Shown here in pieces: positions 9,021 through 17,925 of a DNA stretch of 64,000 nucleotides. This DNA comes from Crocinitomicaceae bacterium (GTDB taxonomy: Bacteria > Bacteroidota > Bacteroidia > Flavobacteriales_D > Crocinitomicaceae). Below the pieces are notes generated by a model that was not told the origin of the DNA, made no database searches, and saw nothing but the letters and a program-made list of their open reading frames with translations. Where the stretch lies: contig JAQWHI010000013.1 of assembly GCA_029249445.1 (NCBI GenBank), positions 1 to 64,000 of the forward strand. The letters are read 5' to 3'. The position numbers were made by a program, and so were the translations under genes. The stretch's first letter is position 1. Each line of letters begins with the position of its first letter.

Positions 9021-9977
9021 TTATAACGAGCGATACCATTGTACCATTGGTACAGGTGTGACCCCATCATCAGTAATCACTCCACTAAAACCGAATTGAA
9101 ATGCTTTCCCTTCCGCTTGGTGCCACCTCACTCCTGGTATTATCAGCGAAAATCCTGGATTTCTAATTTCAATTGTAGTGGATACCGTTTGCAAACTACC
9201 TTGTCCGGTTGAGGGGTCAATAATCCATTCATCATCGTATATAGTTACGGTTTCTGTTTTGCCTGGAAGCAGAAAAAATGAATCAAATACCAAGCTTAAT
9301 TTTGTCGAAACCTTGACCATCCCAGCAATACTGGTAAGTGCCCGTCCATTGAGATCTCCGTCTTGCCAAATGGCTCCATAGCCCGCAGAAACTGCGAGGT
9401 TTTTAGATCTATTTCCAAAGGAAAGCGTACCAAATGGCAAGGCTCCTCCCCATTCGGGAGCTACCCAAGAACCGGTTCCCAGCAATCCTCCAACCGCAAA
9501 TTGTGTTTTCTCTCCGATTGTCCAACTTTTCTTTATTGTTCCTATTACTGGGGTTCCTAGCCATGATGTCATGACTCCCACCCCAAGATTTTTACCGAGT
9601 CCAAACTGAAAGTCTGGTCCAAACAAATTCCATTGGACATAGTGCTCACCTTTGACTATTGGTAGTCCGTTGGTTGTGATAAAGTACCGTGTGGCGAATT
9701 TGTCTTCCCCAATAAAATCTCCAATGCTGTTGAAATCAGAGGATTTCACTAGGACCATGTCTTTTATAATGTGTTGTGGAATGTAAATTTTTCTATTGTC
9801 AGAGGTTAAGATGTATAGTTCACGAGCGTCTTGGCTCATTATTTTTCCTATTAATTCGCCACCGTCGGTTTTAATAAATCGGTAGGTATTCGTATCTAGA
9901 ACCGCAGTGGTATCAGATTGTGAAACGCTCAGTTTTGCCAAGCATAGGAATGAGAGTAGGATAAAAAAAGATTTCAT
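9021..9977 (-). CDS. Hypothetical outer-membrane or secreted protein
   Basis: A 318-residue protein with a clear signal peptide (MKSFFILLSFLCLAKLSVSQ) and no sorting domain. The first 80 residues form a small domain (YRFIKTDGGELIGKIMSQ ... IYIPQHIIKDMVLV) resembling those that precede Bacteroidota beta-barrels. The rest alternates short hydrophobic strands with Gly, Asn and Asp turns (GLGKNLGVGVMTSWLG, FAVGGLLGTGSW, FGFSGVITDDG) and ends with an aromatic-containing QWYRSL, consistent with a barrel of about ten strands. No catalytic motif is visible and I do not recognise a named family. It appears to stand alone. Confidence 0.75.
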   Translation of the reverse strand: MKSFFILLSFLCLAKLSVSQSDTTAVLDTNTYRFIKTDGGELIGKIMSQDARELYILTSDNRKIYIPQHIIKDMVLVKSSDFNSIGDFIGEDKFATRYFITTNGLPIVKGEHYVQWNLFGPDFQFGLGKNLGVGVMTSWLGTPVIGTIKKSWTIGEKTQFAVGGLLGTGSWVAPEWGGALPFGTLSFGNRSKNLAVSAGYGAIWQDGDLNGRALTSIAGMVKVSTKLSLVFDSFFLLPGKTETVTIYDDEWIIDPSTGQGSLQTVSTTIEIRNPGFSLIIPGVRWHQAEGKAFQFGFSGVITDDGVTPVPMVQWYRSL

Positions 9978-10154
9978 AACAAACGGTTTTGTTAAAATTA
10001 CACATAAAAATTATACGGATGTATTGTTTGGATAAAAAAGTAGGTGAGGTGTGATTCCACTATTTTGTTTGGGTTTACAGCGGTTTGGCTAAAAAGCGCA
10101 GTCATCCCGAGGGCGCTATGATTGCATAGACAGGATTGCAAGGCTTTTTCTTCT

Positions 10155-10544
10155 TTATAAGTTAGCGTCAGTAATGACTAAAATGTATTCGTGATTTGCA
10201 ACTGTTCTTTGTTCATCAACATCAGAAGTCCAATTGGATAATAATTTATAATCTTTTGCCAATGTATCTCCTGAAGCATTTGTAATAAGTAGGTCATTCC
10301 CGAATATTGAAGTTGGTTCAAAAAAATCTGTTTGTTTCCCACGTTGACTCCAAACTGCAAGGTCTTTTTTTTCGTTCGGATGAATCGTTTTGTCTATGTC
10401 GTTTGAGGTAATAATGTTTGCGCCGTCAACTGAAATAACACTCGAAGATTGGTTGTCGATATAATAGTCAACAAAAGTTTCCTTTTCGCAAGAACTAAGA
10501 AAAAATAGGGCAGAGATTAGAATTGATACTTGTCTCATATTCAT
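10155..10544 (-). CDS. Small lipoprotein of unknown function
   Basis: A 129-residue protein with a lipoprotein signal: MNMRQVSILISALFFLSSC, where the cysteine follows a typical FLSS lipobox. The mature part starts EKETFVDYYIDN and seems to be a single small beta-sandwich-like domain (SSVISVDGANIITSND); no known motif is visible. It is bordered by unusually long untranslated stretches (177 nt and 343 nt), one holding a long inverted repeat, so it may be an acquired single-gene insertion. That is an inference from context only. Confidence 0.7.
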   Translation of the reverse strand: MNMRQVSILISALFFLSSCEKETFVDYYIDNQSSSVISVDGANIITSNDIDKTIHPNEKKDLAVWSQRGKQTDFFEPTSIFGNDLLITNASGDTLAKDYKLLSNWTSDVDEQRTVANHEYILVITDANL

Positions 10545-10887
10545 TTAAATTTTGATTTATTGTTTCAACGGTGAGTATATGAAAAGTTGCCGACTTCAAT
10601 GTTAAAAATTTTCAATTTTCGGCAAAGCTGAAACGAGCGACAAGACCTGAATTTACAACTACTTCGGCAATTTTTCATATACATTGTTACCAACCGTATT
10701 TCTTTGTTAATCTATCATTAAATATCGGATTTTTATTGTAAAGTAATTTGGGCACAAATGTGCACCTCTACATTTAAGATAGTGGATATTTGAATAGGTG
10801 GACCGCCCATTTATAGAGAAAATTTTGCTACTCTTGGATTCCTATTTGAGAGGTAATTGTCGCACGATTTGAAGAAAGAGGTAGGAT
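10545..10887. other. 343-nt gene-free stretch
   Basis: The stretch holds the long imperfect inverted repeat listed separately and, at about 10750-10763, a short GCACA-AA-TGTGC palindrome. I see no tRNA fold, no open frame with coding character and no clear terminator. Part of it must carry the promoter of the lipoprotein gene at 10155-10544. Confidence 0.6.
10575..10682. repeat. Long inverted repeat (19-bp arms, 70-nt interior)
   Basis: Arms GTATATGAAAAGTTGCCGA (10575-10593) and TCGGCAATTTTTCATATAC (10664-10682) pair over 19 bp with a single G-U/mismatch position. The interior contains a further TCGGCAA copy. The symmetry continues loosely outside the arms, with ACGGT on the left at 10568 and ACCAACCGT on the right. 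The structure resembles single-strand-folding recombination sites or non-autonomous repeat units, but no matching second copy was noticed in the window. Confidence 0.6.
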
Positions 10888-11595
10888 TTAAATAAGTGAC
10901 TGTCGTATCCACGGAATGAGATCTGGGATGCGGTCCAATGTGTGAATGTGCCATTCATGGATGCCGTCTCGGTAGCTGCGGTGCGGGTCAAATAAAATGG
11001 CAGGAATTCCAGCACGGGTGGCACCTACAATGTCTGTTTTGTAGTTGTCGCCGATCATCAAACTTTCACTTGCAACGGTTTTGGCGCGTTCCATGGCATG
11101 GTGAAAAATTTCAGGTGCCGGTTTGTTTTTTCCGATGTCTTCCGAACATACAATCACGTCAAAGTGATGCAAAATACCGCTGTTCTCAAGTTTGATGTGT
11201 TGAATCTCTTTGAACCCATTGGTAATGATGTGAAGTTCAAAATCCTTTTCGAGTTCGGTGAGTACTTCCTTTGTTCCAGGAAACAATTGAGTTTGATAGG
11301 GCGATGTTCCGACATACAATTCCGCTATTTCTTCTGCAAGAGCGCGGTCGTTGACCTGAAAACTTTTCAAAGTGTCGTCAAAGCGCTTTACACGCAATAC
11401 ATCCTTTGTTATTTTTCCTTGACCGTAACTGTTCCAGAGCTTGCCATTGATTTTTTTATACGTGGTATAAAACGATTGGAACGAGCGCATGCGCTCGTCC
11501 AAATTGAGTTGTGCATATATATGATCCAAGGCAATTTTCGAATTTGTTTCGAAATCCCAAAGCGTGTGATCTAAATCGAAGAACAGGTGTTTCAA
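10888..11595 (-). CDS. YjjG-type HAD nucleotidase
   Basis: HAD-superfamily hydrolase of 235 residues related to the YjjG noncanonical pyrimidine nucleotidases, which dephosphorylate unusual nucleoside monophosphates. Motif I is FFDLDHTLWD (DxDxT, the Asp nucleophile) at residue 5; motif II is IITNGFKEIQ; the motif III lysine lies in GKNKPAPEIF; motif IV is MIGDNYKTDIVGA. A helical cap lies between motifs I and II (about 20-90). It overlaps the upstream membrane-protein gene by 4 nt and is the last gene of an operon led by upp, so a role in pyrimidine nucleotide clean-up fits the context. Confidence 0.88.
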   Translation of the reverse strand: MKHLFFDLDHTLWDFETNSKIALDHIYAQLNLDERMRSFQSFYTTYKKINGKLWNSYGQGKITKDVLRVKRFDDTLKSFQVNDRALAEEIAELYVGTSPYQTQLFPGTKEVLTELEKDFELHIITNGFKEIQHIKLENSGILHHFDVIVCSEDIGKNKPAPEIFHHAMERAKTVASESLMIGDNYKTDIVGATRAGIPAILFDPHRSYRDGIHEWHIHTLDRIPDLIPWIRQSLI

Positions 11596-12050
11596 AATAA
11601 GTAAGTAATTGATGTAATAATTAGTCCATTAAAGAAAATGCCGACTACAATAAGCGGAAAGGTCATCGGGTTTTTTCCATAAAACTTCGCAGCGATGATG
11701 CTTCCTCCAGGGATGGATAAAAAGAGCGGCGCCCAAAATGAAATTCCGATAATCCCGATCGATTTTTTCATGCGCACAATGAGTTTGTTCATTCGGGTAA
11801 ACTTGCGTTTCGGCTCTATCGGAGTGCCCGACTCGATTCTTTTGGCCATTTTCTCATGGTTCTTTCGAACGGCCCGCTTCATGAAAAAGCTTGCAGAGAA
11901 GTAGAAAATAGAAGCGCTAAAAATGGCGCCCAAACAACAACTGATGTAAGTCTCCATAAAGGTGAGTTGCGCCACTTGCCCTCCCATTGGCGTAAACAGG
12001 AACTTTACCATTGAAAGTCCAAAAAATGTTGCGTAAATCCCCCACTTCAT
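11592..12050 (-). CDS. Small integral membrane protein of unknown function
   Basis: A 152-residue protein with about four hydrophobic segments: residues 3-20, an amphipathic one around 30-52 (CCLGAIFSASIFYFSASFF), one near 97-115 (IGIIGISFWAPLFLSIPGG) and one at the C-terminus (FPLIVVGIFFNGLIITSI). A strongly basic loop (KRAVRKNHEKMAKRIE ... KRKFTRMNKLIVRMKK) separates the second and third segments and is probably cytoplasmic. No family is recognised. It starts 2 nt after upp and overlaps the YjjG-like gene by 4 nt, so the three are cotranscribed. Confidence 0.78.
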   Translation of the reverse strand: MKWGIYATFFGLSMVKFLFTPMGGQVAQLTFMETYISCCLGAIFSASIFYFSASFFMKRAVRKNHEKMAKRIESGTPIEPKRKFTRMNKLIVRMKKSIGIIGISFWAPLFLSIPGGSIIAAKFYGKNPMTFPLIVVGIFFNGLIITSITYLF

Positions 12051-12052
12051 GA

Positions 12053-12700
12053 TTATACTTTTTCTCCATAAGCCAAATCTCCGGCGTCTCCTAAACCGGG
12101 AACGATGTATGATTCAGCAGTTAATTCTTCATCAATTGCACCAATGTAATAATCTGTGGAGTCTGGAAAAAATCGTTTGACATAATTTAACGCATCAGGA
12201 GTTGCAATCGCTACAACAACAATTACTTTTTTAGGAATTCCTTGTCGAAGCATCGCTTTGTAGACGAGTGCCATTGATGTCCCAGTAGCTAGCATGGGAT
12301 CGCTTAAAATTAATATTCGATTGTCCAATTTTGGAGCTGCGAGGTATTCAACGTGCACGTCGAAGTCTTCAATAGATGTGTGCTTGCGATAGGCGGAGAC
12401 AAATGCACTTTCGGCACGGTCAAAATAGTTCAGTAGTCCAAGGTGCATTCCCAATCCGGCCCGCAAGATGGTCGCAAGCACAGGCTGTTCTGAAAGGAGT
12501 TCTGTTTTTGAAATGCCCAATGGCGTTGTGGTCTCTTTGGGTGCATAAGGCATTTTTTTTGACAACTCGTAGGCCATGATTTCTGAAATACGTTCAAGAT
12601 TTCTCCGAAATCGCATTGGATCTTTTTGAATTTTTACGTCCCTTAACTCAGAGATAAATGTTGAAAATATGGAGTTTGTTTTCGATAAATCGTATATCAT
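12053..12700 (-). CDS. upp: Uracil phosphoribosyltransferase
   Basis: Salvages uracil with PRPP to give UMP. The 215-residue protein has the type I phosphoribosyltransferase PRPP loop as ILSDPMLATGTSMALVYKAM (about residues 130-150), with the preceding ILRAGLGMHLGLL segment and the C-terminal uracil-binding stretch YIVPGLGDAGDLAYGEKV. In other bacteria the loop usually reads LATGGS; here it is LATGTS. The gene heads a three-gene operon with a membrane protein and a YjjG-like nucleotidase, so two of the three products act on pyrimidine nucleotides. Confidence 0.95.
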   Translation of the reverse strand: MIYDLSKTNSIFSTFISELRDVKIQKDPMRFRRNLERISEIMAYELSKKMPYAPKETTTPLGISKTELLSEQPVLATILRAGLGMHLGLLNYFDRAESAFVSAYRKHTSIEDFDVHVEYLAAPKLDNRILILSDPMLATGTSMALVYKAMLRQGIPKKVIVVVAIATPDALNYVKRFFPDSTDYYIGAIDEELTAESYIVPGLGDAGDLAYGEKV

Positions 12701-12789
12701 GCCGTTGACTTTTATATAAAAGTAGCGGAATTATTCCATTTTAGAGAAATCTTTCATTCTTGGATGGAATAATTCATAAATCTTTCAGC

Positions 12790-12797
12790 TACATTTG
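12790..12797 (+). promoter_or_regulatory. -7 box almost touching a start codon (ABC exporter)
   Basis: TACATTTG matches TAnnTTTG exactly and ends 5 nt before the ATG at 12803. If used, transcription would begin at or within a base or two of the start codon, giving a leaderless mRNA. Confidence 0.5.
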
Positions 12798-12802
12798 TTC
12801 TA

Positions 12803-14572
12803 ATGGCGAAGAAAAACAAACTCAACATTGCCGTATTTAAGCGTTTACTTTCCTACTGGAGAACGTACAAAGGGCTGTTTTTTATAGCCGTCAGTTGTAC
12901 GCTATTGCTTGCGATAATTGGTCCATTTCGCCCGTGGTTGATTGGTGAGGTGGTTCAAAAATACATTGTCGAAACACAAAATGGGGAGGAACTTCTGACA
13001 TGGACGCTTGTTATTCTTGGAATATTATTGCTTGAAGGGGTGTTGCAATTTGTATCCAATTATTTTTCCAATCTTTTTGCGCAGTCCATTATTCGAGACA
13101 TTCGCCAGCAATTAATGGGGCATATATTGAAATTTCGAATTCGATATTTTGACAAAACACCAGTGGGCTCTTTGGTCACACGTTTGATTTCTGATTTGGA
13201 AGCAATAACAGATGTTTTTTCTTCCGGTATGATGGCCATTGTAGGTGACCTGCTCATGCTGGTATTTGTTATCTCAGGGATGTTTTTTGTTGATTGGCAA
13301 TTGGCATTGCTGACCTTGGTTCCAATTCCATTATTGATTATGGCAACACGCATATTTGCTCGTGTTGTTCGTGGGACACAAATGCAAGAAAGTGTGCAAG
13401 TAACGAAGCTCAACACATTTGTAAATGAACGTTTGACAGGAATTTCAGTTGTTCAATTGTTCGGCCGAGAGAAGATTGAAGCAGACCAGTTTGACGCAAT
13501 AAATAAGGACCACCGTCAAGCGCATGTCAATGCCGTATGGGCGTATTCCATCTTTTTTCCGATCGTTGAATTGCTAAGTTCCATGTCCATTGCGCTGCTT
13601 CTTGTTTGGGGAGCACTTCATGTGTCGGGAAGATCAAGTAGTGAAATTGAAAGCATGTACGGTACCATCTTCTCTTTTATTTTATGGATCTACATGTTGT
13701 ATCGACCGATTCGACAAATGGCAGATAAATTCAATATTCTTCAACGTGGAACCGTGCGTGCAGAACGTGTTTTTGAAATACTCGACCGTGAGGATGTAAT
13801 CCAAGACAGAGGAACGATTGATGATTGTGCCTTCGATCAAACCATCGTCATGAAGGAGTTGTACTTTGCCTACAACGGAGACGACTGGGTATTGAAGGAC
13901 ATTAATCTCGATATTGCATCAGGTCAGACAGTTGCTTTCGTTGGAGCAACTGGAGCCGGGAAAAGTTCAATTGTTAATTTGATTGGGCGGTTTTATGAGT
14001 TTCAAAAAGGAGAAATTCGTCTTGGAGACGTGGATCTCACAGAGATTGATTTGACCTATTTAAGGAAAAATGTAGCCATTGTGCTCCAAGATGTCTTTTT
14101 GTTTTCAGATTCAATTTTGAACAACATCACACTCAATGACCCCGACATTTCGAGGGCACAAGTAATTGAGGCTTCGAAAGCAGTGGGCGTGCACGAGTTC
14201 ATTATGTCCTTGCCGGGAAATTATGACTATCAGGTTGGAGAGCGAGGCGGTATTTTATCGGTTGGACAAAGACAGTTGCTTTCTTTCATCCGTGCCTACG
14301 TTTACAATCCGAAAATTTTGATTTTGGATGAAGCGACTTCGAGTGTTGACAGTGAGTCGGAAGCTTTGATTCAACGTGCAACGGAGCACCTCACAAAAGG
14401 GCGCACCTCGATTATTATTGCTCATCGACTTTCGACCATTCAAAAAGCGGACAAGATTGTTGTTTTGGAAAAGGGAGAATTAAAAGAACAAGGCAGTCAT
14501 TCCGAATTGCTGAAGCACAATGGGTACTACAAAACCCTTTATGAAATGCAATTTTCTGAATTGGAGAAGTAA
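12803..14572 (+). CDS. ABC exporter, fused membrane and ATPase domains
   Basis: A 589-residue half-transporter of the MsbA/LmrA type. The N-terminal domain (residues 1-320) has six predicted membrane helices, for example LFFIAVSCTLLLAIIGPF and LLMLVFVISGMFFV. The ATPase domain shows Walker A GATGAGKS near 385, the Q-loop VLQDVFLF, the signature LSVGQRQ (Val in place of the commoner Gly), Walker B ILILDEATS and the H-loop IIAHRLST. It should act as a homodimer exporting a lipid or hydrophobic compound; the substrate is unknown. It is followed after 11 nt by a substrate-binding-like gene and then hemH. Confidence 0.92.
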   Translation: MAKKNKLNIAVFKRLLSYWRTYKGLFFIAVSCTLLLAIIGPFRPWLIGEVVQKYIVETQNGEELLTWTLVILGILLLEGVLQFVSNYFSNLFAQSIIRDIRQQLMGHILKFRIRYFDKTPVGSLVTRLISDLEAITDVFSSGMMAIVGDLLMLVFVISGMFFVDWQLALLTLVPIPLLIMATRIFARVVRGTQMQESVQVTKLNTFVNERLTGISVVQLFGREKIEADQFDAINKDHRQAHVNAVWAYSIFFPIVELLSSMSIALLLVWGALHVSGRSSSEIESMYGTIFSFILWIYMLYRPIRQMADKFNILQRGTVRAERVFEILDREDVIQDRGTIDDCAFDQTIVMKELYFAYNGDDWVLKDINLDIASGQTVAFVGATGAGKSSIVNLIGRFYEFQKGEIRLGDVDLTEIDLTYLRKNVAIVLQDVFLFSDSILNNITLNDPDISRAQVIEASKAVGVHEFIMSLPGNYDYQVGERGGILSVGQRQLLSFIRAYVYNPKILILDEATSSVDSESEALIQRATEHLTKGRTSIIIAHRLSTIQKADKIVVLEKGELKEQGSHSELLKHNGYYKTLYEMQFSELEK

Positions 14573-14583
14573 AAAATAAACGT

Positions 14584-15438
14584 ATGTTGAGACTTAAAAT
14601 TGGTGGAGTTCCCGAACATTTCAACCTTCCGTGGAGGTTGGCCATTGAAGAAGGACGCTTTAGAAAAGAGGGCATACAGCTGCATTGGAGCGATATGGGA
14701 GGTGGAACCGGTCAAATGATTCGTGGTCTTGAAACAGGTTCAATCGACATCGCTGTATTGCTTACTGAAGGTGTCACTAAGGCGATTTTGCAGGGCTTGG
14801 ATGCTAAAATCATTCAGGTATATGTTACTACTCCGTTGCATTGGGGGGTTCACGTCCCGCACAACAGTTCGATAACTTCAGTCGATGAGTTGGAAGGGAA
14901 GACGTTTGCGATTTCACGTGAGGGCTCAGGTTCTCATTTGATGAGTTATGTTCAAGCAAATCAGCTAGGATGGGATCCCAATAATTTAAAATTTAATGTT
15001 GTTGGGGATATTTACGGTGGACTTTGGGCACTTGAGAACGATGAAGCCCAGGCCTTTCTTTGGGAAAAATATACAACGCATCCCTACACTGAACAGAAAA
15101 AATGCCGTTTTTTGGATACGGTTGTTACACCGTGGCCGTGTTTTGTTATTGCCGTTCGCAAGGAGGCATACGACAAGCATGCGGCGGAATTGAAAAAAAT
15201 GTGCTCAGTCGTAAATGACAAAGCCACAGCGCTGAAAAAGAACCCTGATATCATTGATCTAATTTGTTGGAGGTACAATTTGAGACATGGACAAGTCGAG
15301 AAGTGGTTGAATGAAACCGATTGGAATTATGAAGGCATTGAATACCCTTTGGCATTTTCAAAGACCATTTCTTACTTAATAACATTAAATTTGTTGTCGG
15401 AAGAAGAAGCCGACAAGTGGCGAGAAAAGCTATTTTAA
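14584..15438 (+). CDS. Signal-less type 2 periplasmic-binding-fold protein
   Basis: A 284-residue protein with the fold of NMT1/THI5/SsuA-like substrate-binding proteins: IGGVPEHFNLPWRLAIEEG, then GGGTGQMIRGLETGSIDIAV, DELEGKTFAISREGSGSHLM and ALENDEAQAFLWEKYTT mark the two lobes and the hinge. It starts directly with the first beta strand (MLRLKIGG) and has no signal peptide or lipobox, so it is probably cytoplasmic. It recalls the Ca3427-like group known from fungi and bacteria, whose ligand is uncertain. No matching permease is nearby; its gene is 1 nt from hemH and 11 nt after an exporter gene, so cotranscription is near certain. Confidence 0.82.
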   Translation: MLRLKIGGVPEHFNLPWRLAIEEGRFRKEGIQLHWSDMGGGTGQMIRGLETGSIDIAVLLTEGVTKAILQGLDAKIIQVYVTTPLHWGVHVPHNSSITSVDELEGKTFAISREGSGSHLMSYVQANQLGWDPNNLKFNVVGDIYGGLWALENDEAQAFLWEKYTTHPYTEQKKCRFLDTVVTPWPCFVIAVRKEAYDKHAAELKKMCSVVNDKATALKKNPDIIDLICWRYNLRHGQVEKWLNETDWNYEGIEYPLAFSKTISYLITLNLLSEEEADKWREKLF

Positions 15439-15439
15439 G

Positions 15440-16483
15440 ATGAAAAAAACTGCTGTTTTATTAGTTCAATTGGGCACTCCCGACAGTCCAAAAACCAAGG
15501 ATGTTAGAAGGTATTTGAGTGAATTTCTGAACGATCCTCGTGTGATTGATTTGCCTTGGTTGGGAAGAAAATTATTGGTCAACGGGATTATCGTGCCATT
15601 CAGGGCACCAAAATCGGCAAAGGTTTACAAAGAACTTTTTGACGTAAGTAATGGTCAATCTCCCCTGATCACGCACACCGAAAATGTTGTGGCCAAGCTT
15701 GAAAAACGGTTTGCAAATGCGCCTGTCGACATCCATTATGCAATGCGTTACCAAAACCCATCAATGTATGATGTTTTGGAGCAGATGCGTATGAAAAATT
15801 ACGATCACATTATTGTCATTCCACTGTTTCCGCAGTATGCAAGTGCAACAAATGGCTCTGCGATTGATTTGGCGATGAAAATCATTAGCAAGTGGTGGGT
15901 TACACCTAAAGTAACGATGGTCAATCAGTTTTGGGAAAATTCGGGATACATTGATTCTATTGTGGAGCGCGCAAAAGCGTTCGATTTGAACGAGTACGAT
16001 CACATTATGTTTTCTTACCATGGTTTGCCAGATCGACATGTCAATAAAGTGTATGAGGGATCCGACCTGTGTTCTGATCAACCGTGTGAGACGGAAATCA
16101 ACGATGCAAATAAATTTTGTTACAAAGCGACCTGCTATGCAACAACGCGATTGATTGTCGAAAAATTAGGAATCAAAGAGGGAGAATACACTGTATGTTT
16201 TCAATCCCGACTTGATAAAAAATGGCTCACGCCATTTGCGGATAAAGTGGTAGAGGAACAAGCGAAAAAAGGAGCGAAAAAAATCTTAGCATTTAGTCCC
16301 GCGTTTGTTGCAGATTGTCTTGAAACGGTGATCGAAATTGGCGACGAATACCAAGAACTTTTTGAAGAAAAGGGAGGGGAGAAAATCCAGCTTGTTCCAA
16401 GTTCAAATGACCACGATCGATTTGTCGATGGATTGGAAGAACTGGTGCGTAAAGAATTGGATGTCATTATTCTACCTTCTTAA
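15440..16483 (+). CDS. hemH: Ferrochelatase
   Basis: Inserts Fe2+ into protoporphyrin IX (or coproporphyrin) at the end of haem synthesis. The 347-residue protein begins with AVLLVQLGTPDSP, characteristic of the family, contains the porphyrin-site IHYAMRYQNPS and the active-site histidine in SYHGLPDRHV (about residue 193), and ends with the conserved metal-site segment AFSPAFVADCLETVIEIGDEY including the catalytic glutamate. Cysteines in DLCSDQPCETEI and FCYKATCY lie between them. It is the third gene of an operon with an ABC exporter and a substrate-binding-like protein. Confidence 0.96.
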   Translation: MKKTAVLLVQLGTPDSPKTKDVRRYLSEFLNDPRVIDLPWLGRKLLVNGIIVPFRAPKSAKVYKELFDVSNGQSPLITHTENVVAKLEKRFANAPVDIHYAMRYQNPSMYDVLEQMRMKNYDHIIVIPLFPQYASATNGSAIDLAMKIISKWWVTPKVTMVNQFWENSGYIDSIVERAKAFDLNEYDHIMFSYHGLPDRHVNKVYEGSDLCSDQPCETEINDANKFCYKATCYATTRLIVEKLGIKEGEYTVCFQSRLDKKWLTPFADKVVEEQAKKGAKKILAFSPAFVADCLETVIEIGDEYQELFEEKGGEKIQLVPSSNDHDRFVDGLEELVRKELDVIILPS

Positions 16484-16506
16484 TTCATAATTACAAAGGA
16501 ACTTCG

Positions 16507-16514
16507 TAACTTTG
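16507..16514 (+). promoter_or_regulatory. Predicted -7 box for ahcY
   Basis: TAACTTTG fits TAnnTTTG exactly and lies 32 nt before the ahcY start codon. No convincing -33 TTG is visible. Confidence 0.45.
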
Positions 16515-16546
16515 TGCCGCTTAATTAGAATTACACAATACAAAAT

Positions 16547-17857
16547 ATGAGTACAACAGAAAAATTAGCTTATAAAGTGAAAGACATCAGCTTGGCTGAA
16601 TGGGGTAGAAAAGAGATTAAAATTGCCGAGGCAGAGATGCCAGGATTAATGTCACTCCGAGAAGAGTATGCGGGTCAGAAACCTCTTTCAGGAGCGCGAA
16701 TTGCGGGATGTTTGCATATGACAATTCAAACTGCGGTTCTTATTGAAACGTTAGTGGATCTTGGAGCAGATGTGACATGGTCTTCTTGTAACATTTTCTC
16801 AACGCAAGATCACGCAGCAGCAGCAATTGCGGCGGCTGGTGTTCCAGTATATGCGTGGAAAGGCATGAATGAAGAAGAGTTTGATTGGTGTATTGAGCAA
16901 ACGTTGTTTGCGTTCAAAGACGGACAGCCATTGAACATGATTTTGGATGATGGTGGTGACCTAACAAACATGGTATTTGATCGTTACCCAGAATTGACAA
17001 AAGACATTAAAGGATTGTCTGAAGAGACAACAACTGGAGTACATAGATTGTACGAGCGAATGAAAAATGGAACTTTGGTAATGCCTGCAATCAACGTGAA
17101 CGATTCAGTTACCAAATCAAAGTTCGACAACAAATACGGATGTAAAGAGTCGCTTGTTGATGCGATTCGTCGTGCGACAGATACAATGATGGCAAGTAAA
17201 GTTGCTGTTGTTTGTGGATATGGAGATGTCGGAAAGGGTTCTGCAGCTTCTTTGCAAGGTGCAGGTGCTCGAGTTATCGTGACAGAGATTGATCCAATTT
17301 GTGCGCTTCAGGCATCAATGGACGGTTTTGAGGTTCGTAAATTGGAGTCAGTTGTTGGGAATGTCGATATCGTGGTTACCACAACGGGGAACAAAGACAT
17401 CGTGCAAGGACACCATTTCGAAGCAATGAGAGACAAAACAATCGTATGTAATATTGGTCACTTCGACAACGAAATTGATATGGCGTGGTTGAATGAGAAA
17501 TACGGTGCAACGAAAAATGAAATTAAGCCGCAAGTTGATATGTATACCATTAATGGAAATGACATTATCGTTTTGGCTGAAGGTCGTTTGGTTAATCTTG
17601 GATGTGCTACTGGTCATCCATCATTTGTAATGTCCAATTCATTTACGAATCAGACACTCGCGCAATTGGAGTTGTGGAGCAATTCATCTGCTTATGGCAA
17701 TGAAGTATATATGTTACCAAAACATTTGGATGAAAAGGTTGCGAAGCTTCACCTTGCAAAAGTAGGGGCAGAGTTGACAGATTTACGTCCAGATCAAGCT
17801 TCTTATATCGGAGTAGAAGTGAAAGGACCATATAAGCCTGAGCACTACCGATACTAA
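16547..17857 (+). CDS. ahcY: Adenosylhomocysteinase
   Basis: Hydrolyses S-adenosylhomocysteine to adenosine and homocysteine, relieving product inhibition of methyltransferases. The 436-residue sequence has the substrate domain ([32 protein letters not shown], then DDGGDLT), the NAD+-binding Rossmann motif [13 protein letters not shown] (about residue 220) and the C-terminal signature ending KPEHYRY, whose Lys and Tyr reach into the neighbouring subunit. Length is typical of the shorter bacterial form. It is followed by a terminator, so it is monocistronic. Confidence 0.98.
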   Translation: MSTTEKLAYKVKDISLAEWGRKEIKIAEAEMPGLMSLREEYAGQKPLSGARIAGCLHMTIQTAVLIETLVDLGADVTWSSCNIFSTQDHAAAAIAAAGVPVYAWKGMNEEEFDWCIEQTLFAFKDGQPLNMILDDGGDLTNMVFDRYPELTKDIKGLSEETTTGVHRLYERMKNGTLVMPAINVNDSVTKSKFDNKYGCKESLVDAIRRATDTMMASKVAVVCGYGDVGKGSAASLQGAGARVIVTEIDPICALQASMDGFEVRKLESVVGNVDIVVTTTGNKDIVQGHHFEAMRDKTIVCNIGHFDNEIDMAWLNEKYGATKNEIKPQVDMYTINGNDIIVLAEGRLVNLGCATGHPSFVMSNSFTNQTLAQLELWSNSSAYGNEVYMLPKHLDEKVAKLHLAKVGAELTDLRPDQASYIGVEVKGPYKPEHYRY

Positions 17858-17879
17858 AATCACACAAAAAATACAATTC

Positions 17880-17907
17880 AAGGGAGATCAAACGGTCTCC
17901 CTTTTTT
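17880..17907 (+). terminator. Terminator of ahcY
   Basis: AAGGGAGA / TCTCCCTT stem with an 8-nt loop followed by six T residues, about 22 nt after the ahcY stop codon. The promoter box of the next gene follows within 7 nt. Confidence 0.8.
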
Positions 17908-17913
17908 GTTTCG

Positions 17914-17921
17914 TATTTTTG
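17914..17921 (+). promoter_or_regulatory. -7 box next to a start codon (APH-fold kinase gene)
   Basis: TATTTTTG is a perfect TAnnTTTG box ending 4 nt before the ATG at 17926 and starting just after the ahcY terminator. The transcript would be leaderless or nearly so. Confidence 0.55.
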
Positions 17922-17925
17922 GGTC

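Noticed and set aside
10568-10695. Integron attC site
   Set aside because: The inverted repeat folds well, but the R''/R' core triplets AAC/GTT with the RYYYAAC and GTTRRRY contexts do not fit, and there is no integrase or second copy nearby. It is kept only as a repeat.
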